DNA of 45,611 nucleotides, from assembly GCA_004376575.1 (NCBI GenBank), contig SOJN01000074.1, positions 1 through 45,611 of the forward strand, read 5' to 3'. The notes beneath the pieces are model-generated. The model saw only the letters and a program-made list of their open reading frames with translations. It had not been told where the DNA came from and did not search any database. Made by a program: the position numbers and the translations under genes. This document shows positions 8,006 to 15,677 of the stretch, piece after piece. Each line of letters starts with the position of its first letter. Positions within the stretch are counted from its first letter, which is position 1. This stretch comes from a candidate division TA06 bacterium (GTDB lineage Bacteria > Hydrothermota > DG-26 > E44-bin18).

Positions 8006-8644
8006 ATGAATGAGCCGCGATTTCTCGCCGTGGAAGGCCCCATAGCTGTGGGCAAGACAGATCTGGCCAATGCCCTTGCCAGGAGGTTGAAGGCGAAAAC
8101 GATACTGGAGGATGTCGCGGAGAATCCATTTCTTGCCGGTTTCTACAGAGATATGAGGGCTCACGCTTTTCAAACTCAAATATTCTTTCTCCTGTCAAGA
8201 CACAGACAGATGCGAGAGATTGCGCAGGCTGATCTCTTTTTTGAAAGGGTGATAAGCGACTATATCTTCGCAAAAGACAGAATTTTTGCATATCTGAACC
8301 TGGATGACGAGGAGCTCTCTCTCTATGAGAAGATATATCCGTTCTTTGAAAGCGAAATTATACTTCCCGACCTGGTAATCTACCTGCAGGCAAATCCGGA
8401 TCGTCTCTTCGAAAGAATGAACAAAAGGGAGAGACCGTACGAGCGGGCAGCTACACTCGAATATCTCAGAGAACTGAGTGAAGCGTACAACAGGTTCTTC
8501 TTTCACTACTTCAGCACTCCACTTCTGGTGGTGAATGCAAACGCGCTTGACTTCTCCAAGGATGAGGAGGCAGTCAAGGACCTGATAAAACAGTTCGAAA
8601 AGCCCTTCTCAGGCACCAGGTACTATGTACCACCTGCGGAGTAA
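8006..8644 (+). CDS. Deoxynucleoside kinase (dGK/dAK/dCK family)
   Basis: The 212-aa protein has the family P-loop EGPIAVGKTDLA near residue 10, then NPFL and the FERVISDYIFAKDR segment carrying the catalytic Glu and DR(Y/F) residues. A lid-type arginine region, RMNKRERPYERA, lies around residues 137-148. Such enzymes phosphorylate salvaged deoxynucleosides to dNMPs in the cytoplasm. The start lies 1 nt after the folK stop with a purine-rich GGAGAGAG upstream. The preferred base (dA, dG or dC) cannot be assigned. Confidence 0.85.
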   Translation: MNEPRFLAVEGPIAVGKTDLANALARRLKAKTILEDVAENPFLAGFYRDMRAHAFQTQIFFLLSRHRQMREIAQADLFFERVISDYIFAKDRIFAYLNLDDEELSLYEKIYPFFESEIILPDLVIYLQANPDRLFERMNKRERPYERAATLEYLRELSEAYNRFFFHYFSTPLLVVNANALDFSKDEEAVKDLIKQFEKPFSGTRYYVPPAE

Positions 8645-8668
8645 GTTCGAATTCAGAAGGCGAGACCT

Positions 8669-9526
8669 GTGAGGCTGGTTGAGAACATCTCTGAAATGAA
8701 GGAATTGTCACTGAAAGCATTGTCCTCCAACAGGACAGTCGGCTTTGTGCCAACCATGGGCTATCTTCACGAAGGTCATTTGAGTCTGGTGAGGATCGCA
8801 AGAGAGAAGTGCGAACTTCTGGTTGCCTCCATATTCGTCAATCCCACACAGTTTGTTGAAGGAGAGGACTACGACTCATATCCAAGGGATATGGAGCTGG
8901 ACGTACAGCTCCTGGATAAGGAGGGTGTAGATTTGGTCTTCTTGCCGAGAATAGAGGAGATGTATCCTGAAGATTACTCCACTTTTGTTGAAGTTGAGGA
9001 TTTGACTTCGGTCTTGTGCGGAGCAAGCAGGCCGGGCCATTTCAGGGGGGTCACCACGGTTGTAGCAAAGCTCCTCAACATCGTGAGACCCCATTTTGCC
9101 GTTTTTGGTGACAAAGACTACCAACAAGCAATTGTGGTCAGAAGGATGGTACGCGACCTCAACATCGATACTGATATTGTGATGGGGCCAACTGTAAGGG
9201 AGGAGGACGGGCTCGCCATGAGCTCCAGAAATCTCTATCTGAATGACAAGGAGAGGAGCGATGCGACCATCCTTTACAGGTCACTTTTGAAAGGGAAAAA
9301 AATGGTCGCCTCCGGGACGGCCAATGCTTCAGAAGTGAAACTTGCTGTCAGAAAGATGATAGAAGAGAAGGATACTGCCAGAGTGGACTATGTGTCTGTG
9401 GTTCACCCTGAGAGGCTCAAAGAACTGCAGAGAATTGACGATGAGGCTGTTATTGTCGTAGCAGCCAGGTTCGGGAAGGCAAGGCTTATTGACAACATCA
9501 GAGTCTCTAGAAAGGAGCGAAACTAG
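8669..9526 (+). CDS. panC: Pantothenate synthetase
   Basis: The 285-aa protein joins pantoate and beta-alanine with ATP to make pantothenate. The nucleotidyltransferase motif HEGH is at 34-37 after VPTMGYL. FVNPTQF, the PRD segment, FGDKDYQQ and MSSRNLYL (the KMSKS-like loop) are all present, and the length is typical. The start codon is GTG with AGAAGG at about 8655. The stop TAG is directly abutted by the panD ATG, so the two pantothenate genes are probably co-translated. Confidence 0.95.
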   Translation: MRLVENISEMKELSLKALSSNRTVGFVPTMGYLHEGHLSLVRIAREKCELLVASIFVNPTQFVEGEDYDSYPRDMELDVQLLDKEGVDLVFLPRIEEMYPEDYSTFVEVEDLTSVLCGASRPGHFRGVTTVVAKLLNIVRPHFAVFGDKDYQQAIVVRRMVRDLNIDTDIVMGPTVREEDGLAMSSRNLYLNDKERSDATILYRSLLKGKKMVASGTANASEVKLAVRKMIEEKDTARVDYVSVVHPERLKELQRIDDEAVIVVAARFGKARLIDNIRVSRKERN

Positions 9527-9889
9527 ATGCTCAGGATGATGTGCAAATCAAAGCTTCACACGCTAACGGTGACCGACTCAAACCTCAACTATGAGGGGTC
9601 GATAGAAATCGATGCTGACCTTCTAGATAAGTCTGATATTTTGCCCAACGAGATAGTGCTCGTGATAAACATGAACTCTGGAGCGAGGTTTGAGACCTAC
9701 GTGATGAGGGGCGAACCCGGAACTGGTGTGGCGAGGTTAAACGGCGGCGCGGCGCGGTTGGGTGTACCGGGCGATGAGCTGATAGTCATCTCGTATGGCT
9801 TTATGGAGAGTGGCGATGCGCGCACATACAAACCGAAGGTTGTCCTCGTTGGTGAAAGGAATAAAATCATAGAAAAGAAGACGAGATGA
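9527..9889 (+). CDS. panD: Aspartate 1-decarboxylase proenzyme
   Basis: PanD makes beta-alanine from aspartate for PanC next door. The 120-aa chain (normal 115-140) carries the self-cleavage site as Gly24-Ser25 in NYEGSIEID, where Ser25 becomes the pyruvoyl group. K9, Y22 and the GARFETYV and LNGGAARL segments agree with the family. The gene starts at the base after the panC stop. Its stop overlaps a candidate 40-aa reading frame. Confidence 0.95.
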   Translation: MLRMMCKSKLHTLTVTDSNLNYEGSIEIDADLLDKSDILPNEIVLVINMNSGARFETYVMRGEPGTGVARLNGGAARLGVPGDELIVISYGFMESGDARTYKPKVVLVGERNKIIEKKTR

Positions 9890-10008
9890 ATGTGGCAAAC
9901 GAGAATGATGGTTGCTCGCTGATTGGTGGGTATGACTTGAAGGCTAGGGGCGCAGAGCAACCCCGTTGGTTAGGTAATAACGTAGGCGATGTACTATTTT
10001 TCTGGTAG
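9886..10008 (+). CDS. Candidate 40-aa small protein between panD and the LytR_C gene
   Basis: An ATG at 9886 overlaps the panD stop as ATGA and opens a 40-codon frame that ends in TAG at 10006-10008, eleven bases before the next gene. It fills the 130-nt gap almost exactly. The product starts MNVANENDG, includes GGYDLKARG and ends VLFFW. It has no signal peptide or family resemblance that I recognise. Support is positional only: the overlap geometry matches that of real genes here. The upstream purine stretch (GAAGACGAG) is a poor ribosome binding site. Confidence 0.3.
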   Translation: MNVANENDGCSLIGGYDLKARGAEQPRWLGNNVGDVLFFW

Positions 10009-10019
10009 GATTTGGAGTC

Positions 10020-10481
10020 ATGCGCAGGGTGAAGAAGGGGACTGAGGAGGGAGCGAAGCTTGGCACTGCACTACTCCTGGTGGTCACTCTGCTGGTGATG
10101 TTTTTTGCTGCGTCCTTCATTTTCAGAATGGTGCACGAACTCCCGCAGCCGAAAGAAGAACCTCTGCCCAAAGGGATGAGAGTCGAGGTCTTGAATGGAA
10201 GCAGACATGACAGAATGGCTAGGAAGGTGGCTGTCCTTCTGAGGTGTGAGGGGGTAGATGTGGTAAATATCGACAACGCCAAATCGAATGATTTTCCCAA
10301 GACCGTGGTCGTCGATAGAGTGAGCAACGATATGAGATATGCGAAGGCTGTGGCCAAGAGGATTGGCTGCGGCGAAGTGATGGCTGAGCCCGATCCGTCT
10401 CTTTATCTGGAGGTGAGTATCATCATTGGGAACGATTGTGCGAAGTTGTTTCCGAGGGCGATGGAGGAGCAGTGGTGGTAG
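10020..10481 (+). CDS. Membrane-anchored LytR_C-domain protein
   Basis: The 153-aa protein has a basic N-terminus, one transmembrane helix (about 13-36) and an extracytoplasmic LytR/CpsA/Psr C-terminal (LytR_C) domain. That domain opens with the characteristic VEVLNGS (about residue 55) and continues with A.KVAVLLR..GVDVV, TVVVDR and an ending like VSIIIGND. Many bacteria place such a gene just before rsfS, as here. Function is not established; an envelope role is inferred from topology. AGGA at 10007-10010 is a plausible ribosome site. Confidence 0.75.
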   Translation: MRRVKKGTEEGAKLGTALLLVVTLLVMFFAASFIFRMVHELPQPKEEPLPKGMRVEVLNGSRHDRMARKVAVLLRCEGVDVVNIDNAKSNDFPKTVVVDRVSNDMRYAKAVAKRIGCGEVMAEPDPSLYLEVSIIIGNDCAKLFPRAMEEQWW

Positions 10482-10491
10482 AGAGGGAAGC

Positions 10492-10866
10492 TTGAATCTG
10501 GGGCCTGTGGAGGTCGCGGAAATAGCGGCGGAGGCTGCGCAGGAGAAGAAATCAAAGAATACGTGCATCCTTGACTTGAGAGGTCTATCGTCAATAACAG
10601 ACTATTTCGTCATATGCAGTGTGACTTCTGATGTGCAGGGAAGAGCGGTTGCTGATAACGTGCAGGAGGAGCTCTCCAAGAGCGGCGCTGATGTCTGGTT
10701 TGTCGAGGGGTATGAACATGCTAAATGGATTCTTCTGGACTATGTTGATGTGGTGGTGCATGTTTTCGAAGAGGAAACCAGAGATTTCTATGGTCTTGAC
10801 AGGCTTTGGGGAGATGCTCCTCGAGCAAAACTGAGTACGGCTGCCAAAAAGGGCAAAAAGAAGTGA
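10492..10866 (+). CDS. rsfS: Ribosome silencing factor RsfS
   Basis: RsfS (Iojap family) binds ribosomal protein L14 and blocks 50S-30S joining under starvation. The family core is clear: ILDLRGLSSITDYFVICS, SDVQGRAVADNVQEEL, then GYEHAKWILLDYVDVVVHVFEEETRDFYGLDRLWGD in successive segments. I prefer the TTG at 10492 (AGAGGGA at 10482-10488), giving 124 aa and avoiding overlap with the upstream gene; longer frames add unconserved residues. The basic tail AAKKGKKK ends in a stop overlapping the argS GTG. Confidence 0.9.
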   Translation: MNLGPVEVAEIAAEAAQEKKSKNTCILDLRGLSSITDYFVICSVTSDVQGRAVADNVQEELSKSGADVWFVEGYEHAKWILLDYVDVVVHVFEEETRDFYGLDRLWGDAPRAKLSTAAKKGKKK

Positions 10867-12512
10867 AATCCCCGAAGACATATGTGAAAGATGTACTACT
10901 GGAAGCTTTACGCAGCTGCGGGTTTGATAGGCCGCATACTGAAAAGGTAGGTGTCTCACTTCCCAAGAACCCCAGGTGGGGTGACTACTCTACCAATTCT
11001 CCTTTCTTGTTGGCTGAGGTGAGCGGGAAGGAGCCCGAGGAGACGGCAGCACGGATTGTGGATGCTATCCCAAAAGAGATGTTTGATAGAGTTGAAGTTG
11101 CCGCAGGATTCATTAACTTCACGCTCAGCCGTGACTTCCTTTTCGAGTTCGTGCGCGAAGCTTCAAGAAGCGGCCTTGAGTATGCAAGAAACGATTCAGG
11201 GAAAGGAAAGTCAATACTGATAGAGTTTGTGAGCGCTAACCCCACTGGTCCACTCGTGGTAGTGAATGCCAGGGCCGCAGCCATAGGCGATTCTCTGACA
11301 AGGATATTCAGGCACTGCGGGTACAAGGCTGAGTCTGAGTTCTACATAGACGATGCAGGCCGTCAGGTTGAAATGCTCGCTCTTTCTGTGGAAGCCAGAC
11401 TCAAACAACTCCTCGGCCAGGAAGCAAAGATCCCGAAAGATGGCTATGCTGGTGAGTATGTTGTTGACCTTGCAAAGGGGCTCCTGAGTGATGCCGAGCA
11501 TCTTCTTTCTCTGGGGCCGGAAGAGAGGTTATCCAGATTCAGGGAGTATGCCCTGGAGAAGATGCTAGCTTCTCAGAAAGACTCACTGGAGGCATTCGGG
11601 GTTGAGTTTGATAACTGGGCTAACGAAAGCAGTTTCAGGGGTGAGGGTGGAACAGACAGACTGTTGGAAACACTGAAAAAGGTGGGCGACACCTATGAGG
11701 ATGGTGGCGCCCTCTGGTTCAGGTCTTCCGGATACGGAGATGAGCGGGACAGAGTTATCAAGAAATCGACCGGCGACCTGACCTATCTTGTTGCTGATAG
11801 CGCCTACCATGCTAATAAGTTTGATAGGAAATTCGACAGGATTCTCGACCTTTTCGGGCCTGATCACCACGCGCAGGTGCCCAGCCTGAAAGCAGTGCTG
11901 AAGGCTCTGGGTTATCCCGGGGAGAAGCTGGAGGTCCTTACTGTTCAGTGGGTCACACTTGTGAAAGAGGGAAAGAAGCTGAGCATGTCCAAACGCGGCG
12001 GCACATTCATAACCATGGATGAACTGACTGAAGATGTGGGGAAGGATGTTGCTAGATTCCTCTTCTTGATGAGAAGGCCATCATCTCATCTTGACTTCGA
12101 TATCGACCTGGCCAGGAAGACCTCTGAGGAGAATCCTGTCTATTATGTTCAGTATGCGCACGCCAGGATTTGTTCAATCCTGGATTATGCTGGGCAACAG
12201 GGTGTGGCAATGCCCGGGTTAGAAGAGGCAGATCTTTCGCTGTTGAGCAAGCCAGAAGAGAGAGATCTGATGGTCCGCATCGCATCATTTACTGATCTGG
12301 TTGTTGAGTGCATGGAAGAACTATCTCCCCACAGGATTCCCTTTTTCCTCCAGGATCTGGCATCGTCCTTCCACAGCTTCTATCACAAACACAGGGTGGT
12401 GACAGATGATAAGCCTCTGAGCCAGGCACGGCTGCTTCTGTGTGACGCCCTGCGGGCAACCATTACGACGGGGCTTAGCCTGATTGGGGTCTCCGCCCCT
12501 GAAAAAATGTGA
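10863..12512 (+). CDS. argS: Arginyl-tRNA synthetase with altered HIGH motif
   Basis: The 549-aa protein charges tRNA-Arg. It has the N-terminal Add-1 domain (about 1-90), the class I catalytic core, YIDDAGRQVEMLALS, the SMSKRGGT version of KMSKS (about residue 376) and the C-terminal DALR anticodon-binding domain ending VSAPEKM. At the HIGH position, where ANPTGPLHVGHGR is usual, the sequence reads ANPTGPLVVVNAR, so both HIGH histidines are replaced. The start GTG at 10863 overlaps the rsfS stop, with AAGGG at 10849-10853; the longer upstream frame overlaps rsfS and lacks similarity. It is the only argS in the window. Confidence 0.93.
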   Translation: MKSPKTYVKDVLLEALRSCGFDRPHTEKVGVSLPKNPRWGDYSTNSPFLLAEVSGKEPEETAARIVDAIPKEMFDRVEVAAGFINFTLSRDFLFEFVREASRSGLEYARNDSGKGKSILIEFVSANPTGPLVVVNARAAAIGDSLTRIFRHCGYKAESEFYIDDAGRQVEMLALSVEARLKQLLGQEAKIPKDGYAGEYVVDLAKGLLSDAEHLLSLGPEERLSRFREYALEKMLASQKDSLEAFGVEFDNWANESSFRGEGGTDRLLETLKKVGDTYEDGGALWFRSSGYGDERDRVIKKSTGDLTYLVADSAYHANKFDRKFDRILDLFGPDHHAQVPSLKAVLKALGYPGEKLEVLTVQWVTLVKEGKKLSMSKRGGTFITMDELTEDVGKDVARFLFLMRRPSSHLDFDIDLARKTSEENPVYYVQYAHARICSILDYAGQQGVAMPGLEEADLSLLSKPEERDLMVRIASFTDLVVECMEELSPHRIPFFLQDLASSFHSFYHKHRVVTDDKPLSQARLLLCDALRATITTGLSLIGVSAPEKM

Positions 12513-12645
12513 ATTCCTTTACGCATAGGCCTTTGTGCTTCGTTGCTCGAAACTAAAGTCTGTCCCTGTCACCACATGCCCAAAAGCACGAAATTGCGAA
12601 AATAGAAAACGACATAGGTCCACGCCATCGGAGAGGGCGGGCAGG

Positions 12646-12676
12646 CCCCGTGTATCTCGCTTCGCAAGAAACGGGG
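12646..12676 (+). repeat. 31-nt hairpin repeat, copy A
   Basis: Outer arms CCCCGT and ACGGGG flank an inner stem TCTCGC/GCAAGA closed by TTC. In this copy the inner right arm has A for G, weakening one pair compared with copies B and C. Confidence 0.85.
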
Positions 12677-12710
12677 GGCCGTGAAACACGCGCTCGTAAG
12701 ACGAGCCGGG

Positions 12711-12741
12711 CCCCGTGTATCTCGCTTCGCGAGAAACGGGG
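12711..12741 (+). repeat. 31-nt hairpin repeat, copy B
   Basis: Both stems are perfect: CCCCGT/ACGGGG and TCTCGC/GCGAGA with a TTC loop and a GTA/A internal bulge. A related small hairpin lies directly upstream at 12692-12706. Confidence 0.87.
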
Positions 12742-12755
12742 CAGGCAGGCAGGCA
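12740..12755 (+). repeat. GGCA tetranucleotide run (four units)
   Basis: Four consecutive GGCA units directly follow hairpin copy B. The run is non-coding here, and its length may vary by slippage between strains. Confidence 0.7.
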
Positions 12756-12791
12756 GGGAGTGTGAGATTGCTTCGTCGCGCCAACCATTCT

Positions 12792-12862
12792 CCTCCATCG
12801 GCTAAGGCCGATGAAGGACCAAAAATGCCTCGTCTTTTCTTTGGAAAAGCCGGGCCTTTTTG
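12792..12862 (+). repeat. 71-nt dispersed repeat, second copy
   Basis: Inverted partner of 202-272. A seven-pair hairpin CATCGGC/GCCGATG lies at 12796-12813. Confidence 0.8.
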
Positions 12863-12986
12863 GCTCGCAATGACCCTCCTTCGCTATTACCATAGCTTCG
12901 TAGGGCAGGCATGGTTTTTTGCCTTCGTCCTTTGCAATCTGTACTTTGTACTTCCAGTAGGGAAAAGCAGATCCTTCACTTTCGTT

Positions 12987-13017
12987 CCCCGTCTGTCTCG
13001 CTTCGCGAGAAACGGGG
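12987..13017 (+). repeat. 31-nt hairpin repeat, copy C
   Basis: Same arms and loop as copy B, with CTG in place of GTA in the internal bulge. Stems are unchanged, so variation falls in unpaired bases. Confidence 0.85.
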
Positions 13018-13133
13018 CGGGGGAGACGTGATGGGAAATTCCCGATTTCGGATGTTGGGGAGTGCGGGGGAGGGAGTTCCGTGTTCTCCAGCCAGGGCTG
13101 AGAGCTGGCGTATAGAGCGCGTTCCCTTTCACC

Positions 13134-13162
13134 TTGACATTGCCGGGTTCGTCATATATTAT
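13134..13162 (+). promoter_or_regulatory. Promoter for the purM operon
   Basis: TTGACA (13134-13139) and TATTAT (13157-13162) are separated by 17 nt, and the purM ATG follows 21 nt later. It is the first good promoter after the repeat island and likely drives purM and the genes behind it. Confidence 0.7.
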
Positions 13163-13183
13163 AGTGCCAAAAGAGGTTAGCAA

Positions 13184-14212
13184 ATGCGCTACAGAGAGGC
13201 CGGGGTGGACATCGAGGCTTCCGATGAGGCTAAGAGAAGAATAGCCAAGATGGTCAAGGACGCTTTTGGTGATTCTCATCCCCTGAAGTTTGGTGGGTTC
13301 GGCAGTCTCTACAAGCCAGATTTTAGCCCCGCTGACGAGAACTATCTGGTGTCCAGTGTGGACGGTGTGGGAACGAAAGTGAAAGTAGCCATGATGGCAG
13401 ATAGGCACAACACCGTTGGAGTAGATATTGTCAACCACTGTGTTAACGATATACTGGCCTGTGGAGCAGCACCTCTCTATTTCATGGACTACATTGCGAC
13501 AGGAAAGATGAATCCGGATACTATTGAAAGCATAGCCTCCGGTCTTGTCAAAGCATGCAAGGAAGCAGGGTGTGTGCTCATCGGCGGAGAGACTGCTGAG
13601 ATGCCCGGCCTCTATGCTGACAGCGATTACGATCTGGTGGGATTCATTGTGGGAGCGGTTAGTCGCTCTAATCTGATTGATGGCAGTACAGTGGAGGAAG
13701 GAGATGTCCTGGTGGGACTCGCTTCCAACGGCCTGCATACCAATGGATATTCCCTCGCAAGAAGAATCTTTTTTGAAGGCTGTGGACTTGAGATTGACAG
13801 CTATGTGGAAGAACTCGGCTCCTCAGTGGGTGAAGAACTCCTGAAGATTCACAGATGTTATCTGGATCCAGTTAGGGCGATCATGAAGGATCAGCAGATA
13901 AAAGCGATCGCTCACATTACCGGAGGGGGCTTCTTCGGCAACCTGCCGAGAACCTTTCCCGGGAATCTTGATGCGGTTATCAAACTGGGCTCATGGCCGG
14001 TTCTCGAAGTGTTCAATATGATACAGAGAGAAGGGAAAGTCCCGAGAGACGAGATGTACAGGACGTTCAACATGGGGATAGGCATGATTATTGCCGTGTC
14101 TGCTGGGTCATCGGCAGCCATTCTCTCCAGGCTGAAGAGTAGTGGAGCTCCTGCGTGGGAGATCGGCCGCATGGAAAAGGGGAGCGGCACGGTAACATTG
14201 AGAGAGGGATAG
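13184..14212 (+). CDS. purM: Phosphoribosylformylglycinamidine cyclo-ligase (AIR synthetase)
   Basis: The 342-aa protein closes the imidazole ring of purines, making AIR from FGAM with ATP. It begins YREAGVDI and carries the signature VSSVDGVGTKVK, VNDILACGAAPLYFMDYIATGK, LIGGETAEMPG and HITGGGF, all at family positions. AAGAGG (13171-13176) lies 7 nt before the ATG. The stop TAG is directly abutted by the next ATG. No other purine gene is nearby, so purM sits outside a pur cluster here. Confidence 0.96.
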   Translation: MRYREAGVDIEASDEAKRRIAKMVKDAFGDSHPLKFGGFGSLYKPDFSPADENYLVSSVDGVGTKVKVAMMADRHNTVGVDIVNHCVNDILACGAAPLYFMDYIATGKMNPDTIESIASGLVKACKEAGCVLIGGETAEMPGLYADSDYDLVGFIVGAVSRSNLIDGSTVEEGDVLVGLASNGLHTNGYSLARRIFFEGCGLEIDSYVEELGSSVGEELLKIHRCYLDPVRAIMKDQQIKAIAHITGGGFFGNLPRTFPGNLDAVIKLGSWPVLEVFNMIQREGKVPRDEMYRTFNMGIGMIIAVSAGSSAAILSRLKSSGAPAWEIGRMEKGSGTVTLREG

Positions 14213-14599
14213 ATGGAGAGTGAAAGTCGTACTTCTGCCATGAAACAACTCTGTGAAATCGCCCAGGAGGACGGCAGATACAGCGTTGATAGCTACGTCT
14301 TTCTTTTTGAGGCCCTCAGGTTCGCTCAAGCAAGGTTTCAAAAAAAGAAACACGTCAGCGGGAAAGAACTTCTGGAGGGAATAAGGGGACTTGCACTGGA
14401 GAAATTCGGGCCCATGTCCAAGAATGTGTTTGAACACTGGGGTGTCAGGAGCACTGATGATTTCGGAGAGATGGTTTTTCTCCTGGTGAAAGATGGCTTG
14501 CTCAGCAAGACGGACACTGACGACATTGAAGACTTTCATGAGGTTTATAGTTTTGATGAGGTCTTCATAAAAGGCTACAAGTATGGCTCCAAGGTTTAG
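14213..14599 (+). CDS. Minf_1886-type conserved protein of unknown function
   Basis: The 128-aa soluble protein resembles the small family named after Minf_1886, seen in Verrucomicrobia, Planctomycetes and related or candidate phyla. Family-like features are the start ..EDGRYSVDSYVFLFEALRF, the segment VSGKELLEGIRGLALEKFGP and the end ..DFGEMVFLLV..GLLSKTDTD. It has no membrane segment and no catalytic motif that I recognise. It begins at the base after the purM stop and overlaps the next frame by 17 nt, so it is in the purM operon. Its role is unknown. Confidence 0.7.
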   Translation: MESESRTSAMKQLCEIAQEDGRYSVDSYVFLFEALRFAQARFQKKKHVSGKELLEGIRGLALEKFGPMSKNVFEHWGVRSTDDFGEMVFLLVKDGLLSKTDTDDIEDFHEVYSFDEVFIKGYKYGSKV

Positions 14600-14849
14600 C
14601 ACCATGGTCGGATATTCAGAGATTTTGAAGGAAGAAGTGAAGCTGGGAGTACTCAAGAGTATGGTGGACAGTGTTTGCATGGACATAGTGAATGGAAAAC
14701 TGAGTAGGGATGAAGCGAATAGTAGGGCCGCTAGGGTAAGAGAGAAAGCCGAACTTTTGATACCTGATATGATGGGCACCTTTGACATGATTTATGGCAG
14801 CAGATTCAAAAGACTAATACAGCAGTTTATTCTTGAAAAGAATGGCTAA
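14583..14849 (+). CDS. Unknown 88-aa protein
   Basis: I do not recognise this protein. It is predicted soluble and largely helical with many charged residues; it includes the stretches EVKLGVLKSMVDSVCMDIVNG and SRDEANSRAARVREKAEL, and ends FILEKNG. It overlaps the Minf_1886-type gene by 17 nt and the SAM hydrolase-type gene by 8 nt. This double overlap and unbroken frame support a real, translationally coupled gene. An alternative start ATG lies at 14604 (MVGYSEIL). Confidence 0.6.
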   Translation: MAPRFSTMVGYSEILKEEVKLGVLKSMVDSVCMDIVNGKLSRDEANSRAARVREKAELLIPDMMGTFDMIYGSRFKRLIQQFILEKNG

Positions 14850-15633
14850 TCTAGTTACGCTGACCACAGACTTTGGAGACTCGCAGGGGTGTGTTGGAAT
14901 CATGAAAGGTGTTATGGCCTGTATCAATTTGAATGTCAAATTCATAGATATGGCTCACGATATTCCGTCACACGATGTCTTCCACGCTGCCTTTGTGCTC
15001 AAGACTGCTTATAGATACTTCCCGGAGGGAACCGTACACCTGGCCGTGGTTGATCCCGGGGTGGGCGGATCGAGGAGACCAATCGCGGTTCGAACAGACA
15101 TGTACTACTTTGTTGGACCAGATAACGGGCTATTCACATACATATACGGCGAAAACGAATTTGATGTGAGAGAGATAACCGAAGCCAAATACACACTGGG
15201 GGTGGATTCTACGACATTTGACGGGAGAGACATATTCGCACCCGTGGCAGCTTATCTTTCTCTTGGTGTTTCCATTGAGCAGTTTGGACAGGAGATAAGT
15301 GATCCTGTAAGGCTTGACATCTACAGACCTGAATACGGCAAAGGGTTCATCAAGGGTCATGTAATCCACATCGATCAATTCGGCAATTTGATAACTGACA
15401 TAAAAAGAGATGAATCTGAGCAGGTGATGGACTTCAGGGATGTGAGAATAAGGGCTGGTGACTTGGTCATTGAGAGAGTATCTGGGGCCTACTCAGATGG
15501 TCCGCCTGGAGAGCCTGTATGTGTTTGGGGAAGCCACGGACATCTGGAGGTAGCTGTCAGCCAAGGCAGAGCTGTAGATTCGATAGAGGGGATGGGTAGA
15601 GGCGCAGAGGTTTTTGTGCAAGCGAACGAATAG
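14842..15633 (+). CDS. SAM hydrolase / SAM-dependent hydroxide adenosyltransferase (DUF62)
   Basis: The 263-aa protein belongs to the fluorinase-like DUF62 family, most members of which split S-adenosylmethionine to adenosine and methionine using water. Visible markers are LVTLTTDFGDSQGCVGIMKG at the start, VVDPGVGG with the GPDNGLF loop, TFDGRDIFAP and DQFGNLITD. I use the ATG at 14842, since a TTG at 14833 adds only three residues. It overlaps the preceding 88-aa gene. The fluorinase-specific loop is not evident, so hydrolysis is the more likely reaction. Confidence 0.87.
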   Translation: MANLVTLTTDFGDSQGCVGIMKGVMACINLNVKFIDMAHDIPSHDVFHAAFVLKTAYRYFPEGTVHLAVVDPGVGGSRRPIAVRTDMYYFVGPDNGLFTYIYGENEFDVREITEAKYTLGVDSTTFDGRDIFAPVAAYLSLGVSIEQFGQEISDPVRLDIYRPEYGKGFIKGHVIHIDQFGNLITDIKRDESEQVMDFRDVRIRAGDLVIERVSGAYSDGPPGEPVCVWGSHGHLEVAVSQGRAVDSIEGMGRGAEVFVQANE

Positions 15634-15677
15634 TTCTACCTCAAGCCCCGGATAACTAGATTTCTTTGGAGGATCAC

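Larger units (their letters stand above)
12513..13183. other. Repeat island between argS and purM
   Basis: No gene is credible here; open frames consist of repeat text. The island holds three copies of a 31-nt hairpin element (12646-12676, 12711-12741, 12987-13017), a GCTCGT-AAG-ACGAGC hairpin (12692-12706), a four-unit GGCA run (12740-12755), one copy of the 71-nt repeat (12792-12862) and a 25-nt repeat (12963-12987). The purM promoter is at its right end. Confidence 0.75.

Noticed and set aside
12519-12893. Open frame of 124 codons on the minus strand
   Set aside because: It is made of hairpin and dispersed repeat sequence, low in complexity, with no family likeness and poor start context.
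12646-13017. CRISPR array
   Set aside because: Copies of the 31-nt repeat are unevenly spaced, occur in both orientations in the window and have no spacer pattern or cas genes.
12887-13738. 283-codon minus-strand frame across the purM start
   Set aside because: It lies opposite the well-supported purM gene and its promoter; the translation shows no domain.
15634-15677. Heat-shock operator (CIRCE) before hsp20
   Set aside because: No TTAGCACTC/GAGTGCTAA inverted repeat is present.
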